Origin: Paenibacillus farraposensis
Lineage (GTDB): Bacteria; Bacillota; Bacilli; Paenibacillales; Paenibacillaceae
DNA length: 64,000 bases
Assembly: GCF_020736845.1 (NCBI RefSeq)
Contig: NZ_JAFFQR010000105.1
Span: 1-64,000, forward strand
Reading direction: 5' to 3'
This document shows positions 35,739 to 43,614 of this stretch, piece by piece. The notes beneath the pieces were generated by a model that had not been told where the DNA came from, searched no databases, and was given only the letters and a program-made list of their open reading frames with translations. Numbering within the stretch: the first letter of the stretch is position 1; each line of letters begins with the position of its first letter. The translations under genes were made by a program, and so were the position numbers.

Positions 35739-36386
35739 ATGTTCCAGCATGTATTCGCAGAAATGAACAGCATGTTAGATGATATCGTGAAGCATTACCC
35801 ATCAGCCCATGGCTCCCGCAAGCAGGAGCTGCTACAGCATTGGAGTTTGCTGCGGAAAATGAGCGACAGAATTATGGATGAATGGCTGGCCTTTGAAGAA
35901 AAAATGGTTTGCCTGCGGGCAGCCGGATTTTCCGCAGAGTCCAGCATGTCTGACACCGAGCTATCTAAACAGGGACTGCCTGAAAAAGAGCTGCCAGCTT
36001 ATAGCCGAGGGCAAGGGTACTACCGACTGCTCATGTACCCTGAGGCAATCCAGCAATTCGAGCAGGTATTGCAGCGTTTTCCAGAAAGCTGGCATAGTTG
36101 TATGTATTTGGGGATGTCGTATTCTCAACTGGGGAATACAGCGGAGGCAGTACGCCATTTTGAGCAGGTGCTTGACCTGACTGAGCAGCGGGCACTCAAA
36201 GCGGTCATTTATAATGCGCTCGGCTGTCTGATGGCAAAACAGGCGGACGTGAAGACAGCGCAAAAATGCTTTGCTCTCGCACACCAGTTCGATCCTGCGA
36301 TGCCCGAGCCCTTGCACAATATGGAAGCCTGTTTGTCCGGTATCGAAATGCTTCGATACGACTGCTCACTGATGGCTTGGATGTAG
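35739..36386 (+). CDS. Tetratricopeptide-repeat protein
   Basis: A 215-residue soluble protein with TPR-like repeats in its second half (YYRLLMYPEAIQQFEQVLQRF, SCMYLGMSYSQLGNTAEAVR, AVIYNALGCLMAKQADVKTA). ATG 35739 is favoured because AAGGGCGGG lies about 10 nt upstream; ATG 35733 touches that site. No partner is evident. A terminator follows. Confidence 0.8.
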   Translation: MFQHVFAEMNSMLDDIVKHYPSAHGSRKQELLQHWSLLRKMSDRIMDEWLAFEEKMVCLRAAGFSAESSMSDTELSKQGLPEKELPAYSRGQGYYRLLMYPEAIQQFEQVLQRFPESWHSCMYLGMSYSQLGNTAEAVRHFEQVLDLTEQRALKAVIYNALGCLMAKQADVKTAQKCFALAHQFDPAMPEPLHNMEACLSGIEMLRYDCSLMAWM

Positions 36387-36402
36387 TTGTCAGACACCGG
36401 AT

Positions 36403-36449
36403 AGACGATGCATGCCCACCTCCTAGGCGGTGTGTGTGTCGTCTTTTTT
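36403..36449 (+). terminator. Intrinsic terminator after the TPR gene
   Basis: AGACGA (36403-36408) pairs with TCGTCT (36439-36444), with an inner CACC/GGTG stem, and a T run to 36449. It ends the panBCD-TPR unit. Confidence 0.75.
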
Positions 36450-36542
36450 GGCTGTCTTAATTTCCAAAAAGGCGATCTTCTGCTATGCTGTTATACAGAG
36501 TTCATATTTTTTGTATGTGTTAAAAGAAAGGATTAAGCTCGA

Positions 36543-39410
36543 ATGAAATTTGCGGTATTGGATTTTGAAACAACAGGCACCCAGTCCGCGGATGACATCA
36601 TTCAAGTCGGACTTGCGATTATAGATCATGATAACAGCATTTCCCGTGTTTACGGTTCTTATGTGAATCTTGGCAGATCCATTCCGCCTTTTATTACCGG
36701 GTTGACCGGAATTACGGACGATGACGTCAAGGATGCTCCTGCACTCGAAGAGATGATGATGGAGCTTGTACCTATGCTAGATGATGTGGTTCTGGTCGGT
36801 CATAATGTGGCCTTTGATTTTAATTTTTTGCAGAACGCTTTGGAACGCTGCGGATACCTGCCGTTTAGCGGCAGAATTCTGGATACGATAGATTTTCTGA
36901 AAATCATGTTTCCATCGCTTTCGTCATACCAGCTAGGCTTTGTTTCCTCTGAGTTCGGGCTGGCCCACGACCGCCCCCATCAAGCAGACAGCGACGCGCT
37001 CGCTACAGCTGAGGTGTTTTTGAAGTGTCTGGACGAGCTTCGCGCGCTGCCTTTAATCACGATTGAGCGGCTGAGCGATTTGTTTGCAGAGGAAGACAGT
37101 GACCTTGGCTGGTTTCTTGACGGGATACGTGAGGAGAAAGAGCTTGATCCCATTCAGGATCTGGAGGGGCATCAGTTTTATCGTCAGCTTGCACTGAAGA
37201 TAGAAGATTGGACAGAGATGGCTGCTCCGCGCAGAGAAGATGACCCGAGTCCGCTATCAGGTGTGTCCTTTGAAGATTACATGGAGGATGTGCGAAAGCG
37301 ATTGCGTTCATCCTTAAGCCAATATGAGGAGCGCGAGGCGCAGGTACAAATGATAGAGGGTGTTAACCAGGCGCTGAGTGAAGACAAGCATTTGCTGATT
37401 GAGGCGGGGACAGGAACGGGGAAATCGTTAGGCTATATGCTTCCATCACTGTATCACAGTGTAAAATATGGACAGCGGGTCACAGTAAGCACGCATACCA
37501 TCAACCTGCAGGAGCAGTTGCGCGAGCGTGATATTCCGATGCTGATGAAGGTGATTCCGTTCCCGTTTCGGGCTGCCATTTTTAAGGGGCGTGGACATTA
37601 TTTGTGTCTGCGCAAGTTTGAACATAAAATAAATAGAAGAGACTTCGCAACACCAAAGGAAGACTTAATTACGGCAGCTCAGATGATCGTCTGGCTGACG
37701 CTGACGGAAACCGGTGATGATGAAGAATTGAATCTGAGCAGCCGCGGCGGAGATTTTTGGGAAACGGTGGCTAGTGATTCCGAATCCTGTCTTGGCCGCT
37801 CCTGCCCGTGGTTCCGCAAATGCTTTTACCATCGCGCACGTCATGAGGCGGGAATATCCGATGTGGTTATTACCAATCACTCCAAGCTGTTTACGGACGT
37901 CAAAGCAAGCCATCAGCTTTTGCCAAGCTATGAGCATCTGATCATTGATGAAGCACACCATTTGGAGGAAGTCGCTGGCAAGCATCTGGGCATGCACATG
38001 AAATATTTCACACTCGTTCATACGTTGACGCGGCTGTTCAAAGACAGCAAGAATGGACAGCTTCCTTCACTGCGTCAGCAGCTGGTGAAATCCGGGCACG
38101 AGAAATCGGCGGATTGGGCTTCGACGATCGATCAGCTATATCCGCTTGTGCTGGAAGTCAAGGAGACATGGGATATGCTCAGCGACAAGCTGTTTGGGAT
38201 GCTGCCGGAGCGAAGTGATGCGACACCGGGGGAAACGGGGCAGTTTTCTTCCCGTCTCAAGCCGTCAGCCAAGCCTGCCAAGTGGGATCAAGCGGCTGCA
38301 CTTGAGAATCAGATATATGTCACGCTAAGCGACATTTTGCGCAAGGGCGACAAGCTGATGCTGGACGTAAAAGAAGAATTTGAAGATTATGCGGCTGACA
38401 GTCTCATTACGGATATTACGGGTTTGCTCAAGGATTTGGCGGGTGTCAGGGAGAATTTGCGCTTTTTTATGCGTCTTGATGATGAGACAACCGTATACTG
38501 GCTTGAAGCGAGTGGGCAATTCCGCAGTAAATCATTGCAATTTTATGCAGTGCCTGTTGATGTGAGCCGCCAGCTGAAAGAAATGTTTTTTGACAAAAAA
38601 AGAAGCATTATTCTGACTTCAGCCACCTTATCGGTCGATAAATCGTTTCAGTACATGACCGATCAGCTCGGCTTGCAGGAAGCCGCAGAGGCAGGGCGGC
38701 TGATGACTTCGCAGCTCCCGTCGCCGTTTAAGTACAGGGATCAGGTGCTGCTGGTCATTCCCCGGGATTTCCCGAGTGTAAAGGGCAGTGTTGGGGACGC
38801 TCATTTTGTAGATATGCTCGTTAGCTCGTTAAGTGCAACTGCTCAGGCGACCCGGGGGAGAATGCTCGTTTTGTTTACCTCCTACCGGATGCTGAGGCAA
38901 GTGTATGAGCCGCTCAAAGAGGCGTTATCCTCCAGCGATATCACAGTGCTGGGACAGGGGGTTGACAGCGGGAGCCGCAGCAAGCTGACCCGGCGCTTTC
39001 AAGAGGCCAAAGCTTCCGTATTGCTTGGAACCAGCAGCTTCTGGGAGGGGGTTGATATTCCAGGCAAGGCGCTGACATGTCTGGCGATCGTCCGTCTGCC
39101 GTTTCAACCGCCGAATCATCCATTGCTGGAGGCGAAAAGCGAGCTGCTGCAGCAGCAGAAGAAAAATCCATTTATGAAGCTGTCTGTCCCACAGGCAGTC
39201 ATTCGCTTCAAACAGGGATTCGGGCGTTTGGTACGTACAGCGAGCGACCACGGGGTCGTTATCGTTTATGATACACGTGTGATCGAATCCTTTTACGGAA
39301 AGCATTTTTTGTACTCGTTGCCGGGACCCAAAATGGAGCATATGCCGACGGAGCAAATGGTGCCCCGCATCTCTGAATGGCTCCAAGCCGACCCGGAGAC
39401 TGACACTTAA
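36543..39410 (+). CDS. dinG: DinG-family helicase with N-terminal 3'-5' exonuclease domain
   Basis: A 955-residue protein. The DEDD exonuclease domain covers about residues 1-170 (VLDFETTGTQSADDIIQVG, GHNVAFDFNFL, DSDALATAEVF). An XPD/DinG-type superfamily 2 helicase follows, with Walker A LIEAGTGTGKSLGYML near 283, the DEAH box LIIDEAHHLEE near 465, and C-terminal motifs GTSSFWEGVDIPG and RFKQGFGRLVRT. Firmicute DinG proteins have this fusion, and the B. subtilis protein acts as an exonuclease. A CxxxC-type Cys group (SCLGRSCPWFRKC) near 415 resembles the Fe-S region of DinG. GAAAGGATT precedes ATG 36543. Confidence 0.95.
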   Translation: MKFAVLDFETTGTQSADDIIQVGLAIIDHDNSISRVYGSYVNLGRSIPPFITGLTGITDDDVKDAPALEEMMMELVPMLDDVVLVGHNVAFDFNFLQNALERCGYLPFSGRILDTIDFLKIMFPSLSSYQLGFVSSEFGLAHDRPHQADSDALATAEVFLKCLDELRALPLITIERLSDLFAEEDSDLGWFLDGIREEKELDPIQDLEGHQFYRQLALKIEDWTEMAAPRREDDPSPLSGVSFEDYMEDVRKRLRSSLSQYEEREAQVQMIEGVNQALSEDKHLLIEAGTGTGKSLGYMLPSLYHSVKYGQRVTVSTHTINLQEQLRERDIPMLMKVIPFPFRAAIFKGRGHYLCLRKFEHKINRRDFATPKEDLITAAQMIVWLTLTETGDDEELNLSSRGGDFWETVASDSESCLGRSCPWFRKCFYHRARHEAGISDVVITNHSKLFTDVKASHQLLPSYEHLIIDEAHHLEEVAGKHLGMHMKYFTLVHTLTRLFKDSKNGQLPSLRQQLVKSGHEKSADWASTIDQLYPLVLEVKETWDMLSDKLFGMLPERSDATPGETGQFSSRLKPSAKPAKWDQAAALENQIYVTLSDILRKGDKLMLDVKEEFEDYAADSLITDITGLLKDLAGVRENLRFFMRLDDETTVYWLEASGQFRSKSLQFYAVPVDVSRQLKEMFFDKKRSIILTSATLSVDKSFQYMTDQLGLQEAAEAGRLMTSQLPSPFKYRDQVLLVIPRDFPSVKGSVGDAHFVDMLVSSLSATAQATRGRMLVLFTSYRMLRQVYEPLKEALSSSDITVLGQGVDSGSRSKLTRRFQEAKASVLLGTSSFWEGVDIPGKALTCLAIVRLPFQPPNHPLLEAKSELLQQQKKNPFMKLSVPQAVIRFKQGFGRLVRTASDHGVVIVYDTRVIESFYGKHFLYSLPGPKMEHMPTEQMVPRISEWLQADPETDT

Positions 39411-39453
39411 AAGGCGGACACGAAGACATATCGGTTAGATTAGGGGGAGCAGT

Positions 39454-40107
39454 ATGAAATCAGAAAAAATCTCTGAGGCCGTTGTACGGAGGTTGCCCGT
39501 ATATTTACGTTATCTGAATGCACTGAACAAAAGGGAAGTGGCTACGGTCTCTTCCCAGGATCTGGGGCATAGGCTGAACCTCAATCCGGCCCAAATCCGC
39601 AAGGATCTCGCGTATTTTGGCGAATTCGGTCGTAAGGGGATCGGCTATGATGTGACTTATCTTATTGAAAAAATACGCCATATCCTGAAAATTGACCAGC
39701 AAATCAACGTTGTCTTGGTCGGAGCAGGTAATCTGGGCCAGGCTCTTTCGAATTACAATGCTTACCTGAAAGACAATATGAAAATTGTAGCCGTATTCGA
39801 TGCTCTTCCGGAAAAGGCCGGAACAAGCATTAATACCCTGGTCGTTCAGCCAATGGATCAATTGGAATCAACGGTGAAGAAAAAAAATATCCGGATCGGG
39901 ATTATTACCGTACCGGATTTTGAAGCGCAGCAAGTGGCTGACAAGCTGATTGAGAGTGGAATTGAAGCGATCTTGAACTTTGCACCGATCATTCTGAAAA
40001 CCCCGGAGAACATCCGGGTCCATACAACAGATTTTACAACCGATTTGCTAAGCCTCGCTTATTATTTAGAGGATGGAAGGGAAGAGACAGAAGATGACAG
40101 TGAATAA
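39454..40107 (+). CDS. rex: Redox-sensing transcriptional repressor Rex
   Basis: A 217-residue repressor that senses the NADH/NAD ratio and controls fermentation and respiration genes. The winged-helix N-terminal half includes VSSQDLGHRLNLNPAQIRKD and YFGEFGRKGIGYD; the Rossmann half begins VVLVGAGNLGQALSNY near residue 90. AGGGGGAGC precedes ATG 39454. Rex probably controls fermentative genes; the hbd-ackA pair 5 kb away is a candidate target by type. It overlaps the amidohydrolase gene by 14 bp. Confidence 0.97.
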   Translation: MKSEKISEAVVRRLPVYLRYLNALNKREVATVSSQDLGHRLNLNPAQIRKDLAYFGEFGRKGIGYDVTYLIEKIRHILKIDQQINVVLVGAGNLGQALSNYNAYLKDNMKIVAVFDALPEKAGTSINTLVVQPMDQLESTVKKKNIRIGIITVPDFEAQQVADKLIESGIEAILNFAPIILKTPENIRVHTTDFTTDLLSLAYYLEDGREETEDDSE

Positions 40108-41395
40108 ATGGATCATTAAAAACGGCTCCTTTGCTGTAAACGGACCTGAAGTTGGGATCATCCACGGTTATATGATTGTGGAGGATAGCCGGATAACCTA
40201 TATTGGCGAGACCCTGCCTGCGGGAGAAGAAGAGACAGAAGCATTTGACGGTAAAGGGTTGCTCTTTTTACCTGGCCTGGTTAATACGCATGGCCATGCG
40301 GCGATGTCGCTGCTGCGCGGGTATGGCGATGATCTGGCACTTCAGGTATGGCTTCAGGAGAAAATGTGGCCGATGGAAGCCAAGTTTACCGCTTCAGATG
40401 TGTACTGGGGCACATCACTGTCTGTGCTGGAAATGCTGAAAGGCGGCACAACGACCTTCCTGGACATGTACGACCATATGGATGAGGTAGCTCGTGTAGT
40501 AGAAGAGTCAGGTATCCGTGCCAGTCTGATGCGAGGAGCGATTGGACTCTGCTCGGAGGAGGAGCAGCGAATCAAGCTGGCTGAGGCGGTGGCTTTTGCG
40601 CGTAACTGGCATGGCAAGGCGGATGGACGCATTACAACGATGATGTCTCCGCATGCGCCATACACATGTCCGCCTGCATTTATCGAAAAATTTGTTCAGG
40701 CTGCGCATGATTTGGATTTACCGCTTCACACCCACATGTCCGAGACCATTGCTGAAGTTGAACAAAATGTAAGCGAATATGGTCTGCGCCCGGTTGCGCA
40801 TCTGGATAAGCTCGGCTTTTTCTCCCGTCCTTCGCTTGTTGCCCATGCTGTTCATTTGAACGACGAGGAAATAGCCTTGCTGGCTGAACGCGGTGTGGCG
40901 GTTTCCCATAATCCGGGCAGCAATTTGAAGCTGGCAAGTGGTGTAGCAAGAGTGCCTGAACTGCTCCGTGCGGGGGTTACCGTATCGCTGGGTACAGATG
41001 GTCCTGCCAGCAACAACAATCTGGATATGTTCGAGGAAATGCGCCTGGCTGCGCTGATTCACAAGGGTGTATCCGGTGATCCTACTGCGATCCCTGCGCA
41101 TGAAGCGCTTCGTCTGGCAACTGAGTACGGGACAAAGTCAATTGGTTTAAAAGAAGTTGGGGCGCTGGCAGCAGGCAATAAAGCTGACTTTATTGCGCTG
41201 GATTTGAATCAGGCGCATTTTCTGCCGCGTACGGACCTCATTTCCCATGCCGTATACTCTGCAAGCGCCAAAGATGTGACTCATGTCTGGGTAAATGGTC
41301 GTCAGGTCGTGAAAAACGGTGAGTGTTTGACGATGGACGAGGAGCGTATCCAACATGAGGCACAAGCCGCCTTTGAAGGGCTGCTGTCGCGCTAA
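40094..41395 (+). CDS. mtaD: Amidohydrolase: MTA/SAH deaminase or aminofutalosine deaminase
   Basis: A 433-residue metal-dependent deaminase of the MtaD/SsnA/TrzN group. Metal ligands are visible in LPGLVNTHGHAAMSLLRGYGDD near residue 60, HTHMSE near 215, VAHAVHLN near 245, and LGTDGPASNNNLDMFEEMR near 300. Members deaminate S-adenosylhomocysteine and methylthioadenosine; close relatives deaminate 6-amino-6-deoxyfutalosine in menaquinone synthesis. Since MqnA is encoded in this window, the second role must be considered. ATG 40094 lies inside rex, so the two are co-expressed. Confidence 0.85.
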   Translation: MTVNKWIIKNGSFAVNGPEVGIIHGYMIVEDSRITYIGETLPAGEEETEAFDGKGLLFLPGLVNTHGHAAMSLLRGYGDDLALQVWLQEKMWPMEAKFTASDVYWGTSLSVLEMLKGGTTTFLDMYDHMDEVARVVEESGIRASLMRGAIGLCSEEEQRIKLAEAVAFARNWHGKADGRITTMMSPHAPYTCPPAFIEKFVQAAHDLDLPLHTHMSETIAEVEQNVSEYGLRPVAHLDKLGFFSRPSLVAHAVHLNDEEIALLAERGVAVSHNPGSNLKLASGVARVPELLRAGVTVSLGTDGPASNNNLDMFEEMRLAALIHKGVSGDPTAIPAHEALRLATEYGTKSIGLKEVGALAAGNKADFIALDLNQAHFLPRTDLISHAVYSASAKDVTHVWVNGRQVVKNGECLTMDEERIQHEAQAAFEGLLSR

Positions 41396-41432
41396 TTCAG
41401 GTGTCACATCCCCTTAGAGAGGAAGCTCGGGT

Positions 41433-41957
41433 TTGAAAAACAAGAAAAAATGGATAGCGGTCGCCATACTGGCCGTCATACTGATCCTGGTCAGCATGTT
41501 CTGGTATTATTCTTACGTTACTCAAGACCAGGTGGCTGAGAGAAATGCCGCTATCATTAAGGCCAAACAATCAGGTGGTCTGGTCAGCACGACTCGAACA
41601 TGGAAGTCCGTCTGGAATCAGGTATATTGGGTAGTGCAAGGGAAAAATGCCCAGAATGAAAACATCATGGTGTGGGTTCCCTTCCAAAGAGTGGAGGGAC
41701 AGCCTAATGTACCTGTCTCCGATAATAGCGGTGTTCATACGGAGCTGCTGAAAAATGGAGTCGACGAGCAAAAAATGACGGCCATCATTCAGCAGCAGCT
41801 TCCGGATGCCGATATTGTGAGTCTCCGGCCGAGCGTGTTTAATGGTGAATATGTATGGCAGCTGTTTTACGATGATGGAAGCCACCATTACTACACCTTT
41901 TACCGTTTCTCAGACGGGGGAACGACGGGTGTCAAATACGCGCTGCCAAACGACTGA
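41433..41957 (+). CDS. ypmB: YpmB-like membrane-anchored protein
   Basis: A 174-residue protein with one N-terminal membrane segment (WIAVAILAVILILVSMFWYY, about residues 7-26) and an extracellular part of the DUF5590/PepSY-like type (AIIKAKQSGGL, VWQLFYDDGSHHYYTFYRF). TTG 41433 follows AGAGGAAG. B. subtilis ypmB lies between dinG and asnS, which matches. Function unknown; the family is linked to the cell wall. Confidence 0.8.
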   Translation: MKNKKKWIAVAILAVILILVSMFWYYSYVTQDQVAERNAAIIKAKQSGGLVSTTRTWKSVWNQVYWVVQGKNAQNENIMVWVPFQRVEGQPNVPVSDNSGVHTELLKNGVDEQKMTAIIQQQLPDADIVSLRPSVFNGEYVWQLFYDDGSHHYYTFYRFSDGGTTGVKYALPND

Positions 41958-42046
41958 GCTGCAGAATAGGCTATGAAGTATGCGTTGCTGGTATCACGGG
42001 TGGTAAGGCCATAAAAGATGTGTCGTTTGAATAGAGTATGAGACAA

Positions 42047-42087
42047 AACAGACGTAAACACGATTTTCGTATTTGCGTCTGTTTTTT
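42047..42087 (+). terminator. Intrinsic terminator downstream of ypmB
   Basis: AACAGACGTAAACACG pairs with CGTATTTGCGTCTGTT (one G-U and one mismatch), followed by TTTTG. Its stem is closely related in sequence to the terminator at 42589-42632. Confidence 0.85.
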
Positions 42088-42588
42088 GTTTTGTATTGGT
42101 GATCAGAAGCGGCGCGAACTGGACTTGATAAAAGTGAAAAATAAGTTAAATATGAAAGTCTATTACATAGATTATCCTGTTTTTTTCTAAAAATGCTCTA
42201 ATTATAGATGCAGACTAACGTAACCTATAATTTTGTGTCTATGTTATCATGACACGTTTACTCAAAAGGAGATTCATGAACTGGGGAAAATAGATGGGAA
42301 AGTCGATGTCTCCAGTTGCGATCAGGTTTTCGCCGCTGTTTGTTTCCTTCCTGGCAGGTCCGGATTCCGATTACATCACTTAACAATCTCCTTTGATCGA
42401 CGGCGGCATGATGTTCCTGTAAAGGACTATGTTATTAATGATGAGGTATAAAGCTCTTATATATGCGGTTCAGGTGCTGTTTACAAATTTTTGCTGCAGC
42501 CAATTCGCTTATAAAAGCAGGAATAGCCGAAAGAATGTAAAGTGATCCGAAATAAGCTAAAATAAATCCAGAGATTCGAATTAATAAG

Positions 42589-42632
42589 AAAAAGACGTAA
42601 ATACGATGAAATTCGTATTTACGTCTTTTTTT
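42589..42632 (+). terminator. Second, near-identical terminator
   Basis: A 15-bp perfect stem, AAAGACGTAAATACG with CGTATTTACGTCTTT, and a T run. It shares AGACGTAAA-ACGA and CGTATTT-CGTCT with the terminator 540 bp upstream. Confidence 0.9.
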
Positions 42633-42733
42633 GACATCGTTGCAAAGCCGGGCTGAAAGCCAGCGAAGCATCTTTGCTTGCTCAATTCTCCTACTATGGA
42701 AAATTCATCTTGATGGCGGGCAGCAGCGAGGGG

Positions 42734-42844
42734 GAATTGAAGCTGGAGAAGTGGAGCGTTCGCCTTTGCCATGGGATTCTAACCTTTGAATGTTTGATAC
42801 CATTAAGAGAATCCCATGGCAACAGCGATCGTAAGCTCAAATCC
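42734..42844 (-). repeat. Dispersed repeat element, copy 2
   Basis: Inverted copy of the 18245-18352 element. A perfect 15-bp inverted repeat, TTGCCATGGGATTCT (42766-42780) with AGAATCCCATGGCAA (42808-42822), is framed by the same flanks: CTGGAGAAG and AGCGTTCGCCTTT on the left and CAGCGATCGTAAG on the right. On the minus strand the flank ATTTGA-CTTACGATCGCTG agrees at 25 of 26 positions with copy 1 through the GCC at the stem base, whereas the stem sequence differs. Confidence 0.75.
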
Positions 42845-43080
42845 TACACGCAGCGTCTCACCCTCCGCACCCATAACCAATGATTTTGCCTTATCACAAC
42901 TCCTCCATACATTGCCTTCGATATTCGCTATACGATATGATATACTATATTCCTGAGTGATAGACAAATATGATAGAAAAAGGCTTGCTGTTTGCAGCAA
43001 GATCAAGATCATAAAGTCTGGTTGTTGTCGACATTCGTCCCGTTTCTTCTTGGTTTTACATTTTGAGAGGAGGATGTTAT

Positions 43081-43614
43081 TTGAAGTTGCGTGCAGTTCC
43101 TATCGTTGTTGCAGCAGTTTTGACTGCATCGCTGTTGTTTGGGGGATGGTTCATTTACCGTCAGGTTACAATGCAATCTCCTCTGGAAAAATTGGTATCT
43201 CAATATCCCGGCGTGACAAGCGCTCAAATAGATATTAAGCCTGAACAGGTTGTGCTGAAACTGGATCTCAAGCCACAGGCGGATGTGGCCGGATTGGTTA
43301 ATACGGTTAAGCAACAAGGACAATCTATTATCGGCAGCCGCACGATTAAGCTGGACATTGCTGACCATTCCAATTCAGCCCTGAATCAGTGGTGGTCTGA
43401 GGCCATGTTTCCGGTAGCGGAAGCAATGGAAAACAAAAAATATACCCAAATTTCGTCTACTGTGAAGCAGATGAAAAAGACAAAGACGAGTATCAAGGCT
43501 GAAACCGATATGGATTCGAACAATGTCTATATCCGGCTCAGCGAAGGAAATGCGACAAAGTTTATCGTTTTGCCGCGTCAATCGCAGCAAATGGGGGTAT
43601 GGCCTAATGCCTAG
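43081..43614 (+). CDS. Membrane-anchored protein encoded with the FtsH-like protease
   Basis: A 177-residue protein I do not recognise. It has one N-terminal membrane segment (VPIVVAAVLTASLLFGGWFIY, residues about 6-25) and a roughly 150-residue extracytoplasmic part. TTG 43081 is chosen because AGAGGAGG lies at good spacing. The gene overlaps the FtsH-like protease by 8 bp. Since that protease lacks the usual extracytoplasmic domain, this protein may be its membrane partner; that is inference from gene overlap and topology. Confidence 0.75.
   Translation: MKLRAVPIVVAAVLTASLLFGGWFIYRQVTMQSPLEKLVSQYPGVTSAQIDIKPEQVVLKLDLKPQADVAGLVNTVKQQGQSIIGSRTIKLDIADHSNSALNQWWSEAMFPVAEAMENKKYTQISSTVKQMKKTKTSIKAETDMDSNNVYIRLSEGNATKFIVLPRQSQQMGVWPNA

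Larger units (their letters stand above)
41958..43080. other. 1.1-kb gene-poor region
   Basis: Between ypmB and the next supported gene lie two related terminators (42047 and 42589), a TATAAT at 42226 followed by the imperfect palindrome GTGTC...GACAC (42235-42254), a ribosome-site-like AAAAGGAGATTCATG that opens only a five-codon frame, and repeat element copy 2. A 72-codon frame at 42233-42451 has no ribosome site and no recognisable domain. This looks like the remains of a lost gene unit. Confidence 0.5.

Noticed and set aside
42233..42451. 72-codon frame in the gene-poor region
   Set aside because: No ribosome site at its start, no recognisable motif; kept only as part of the gene-poor region note.
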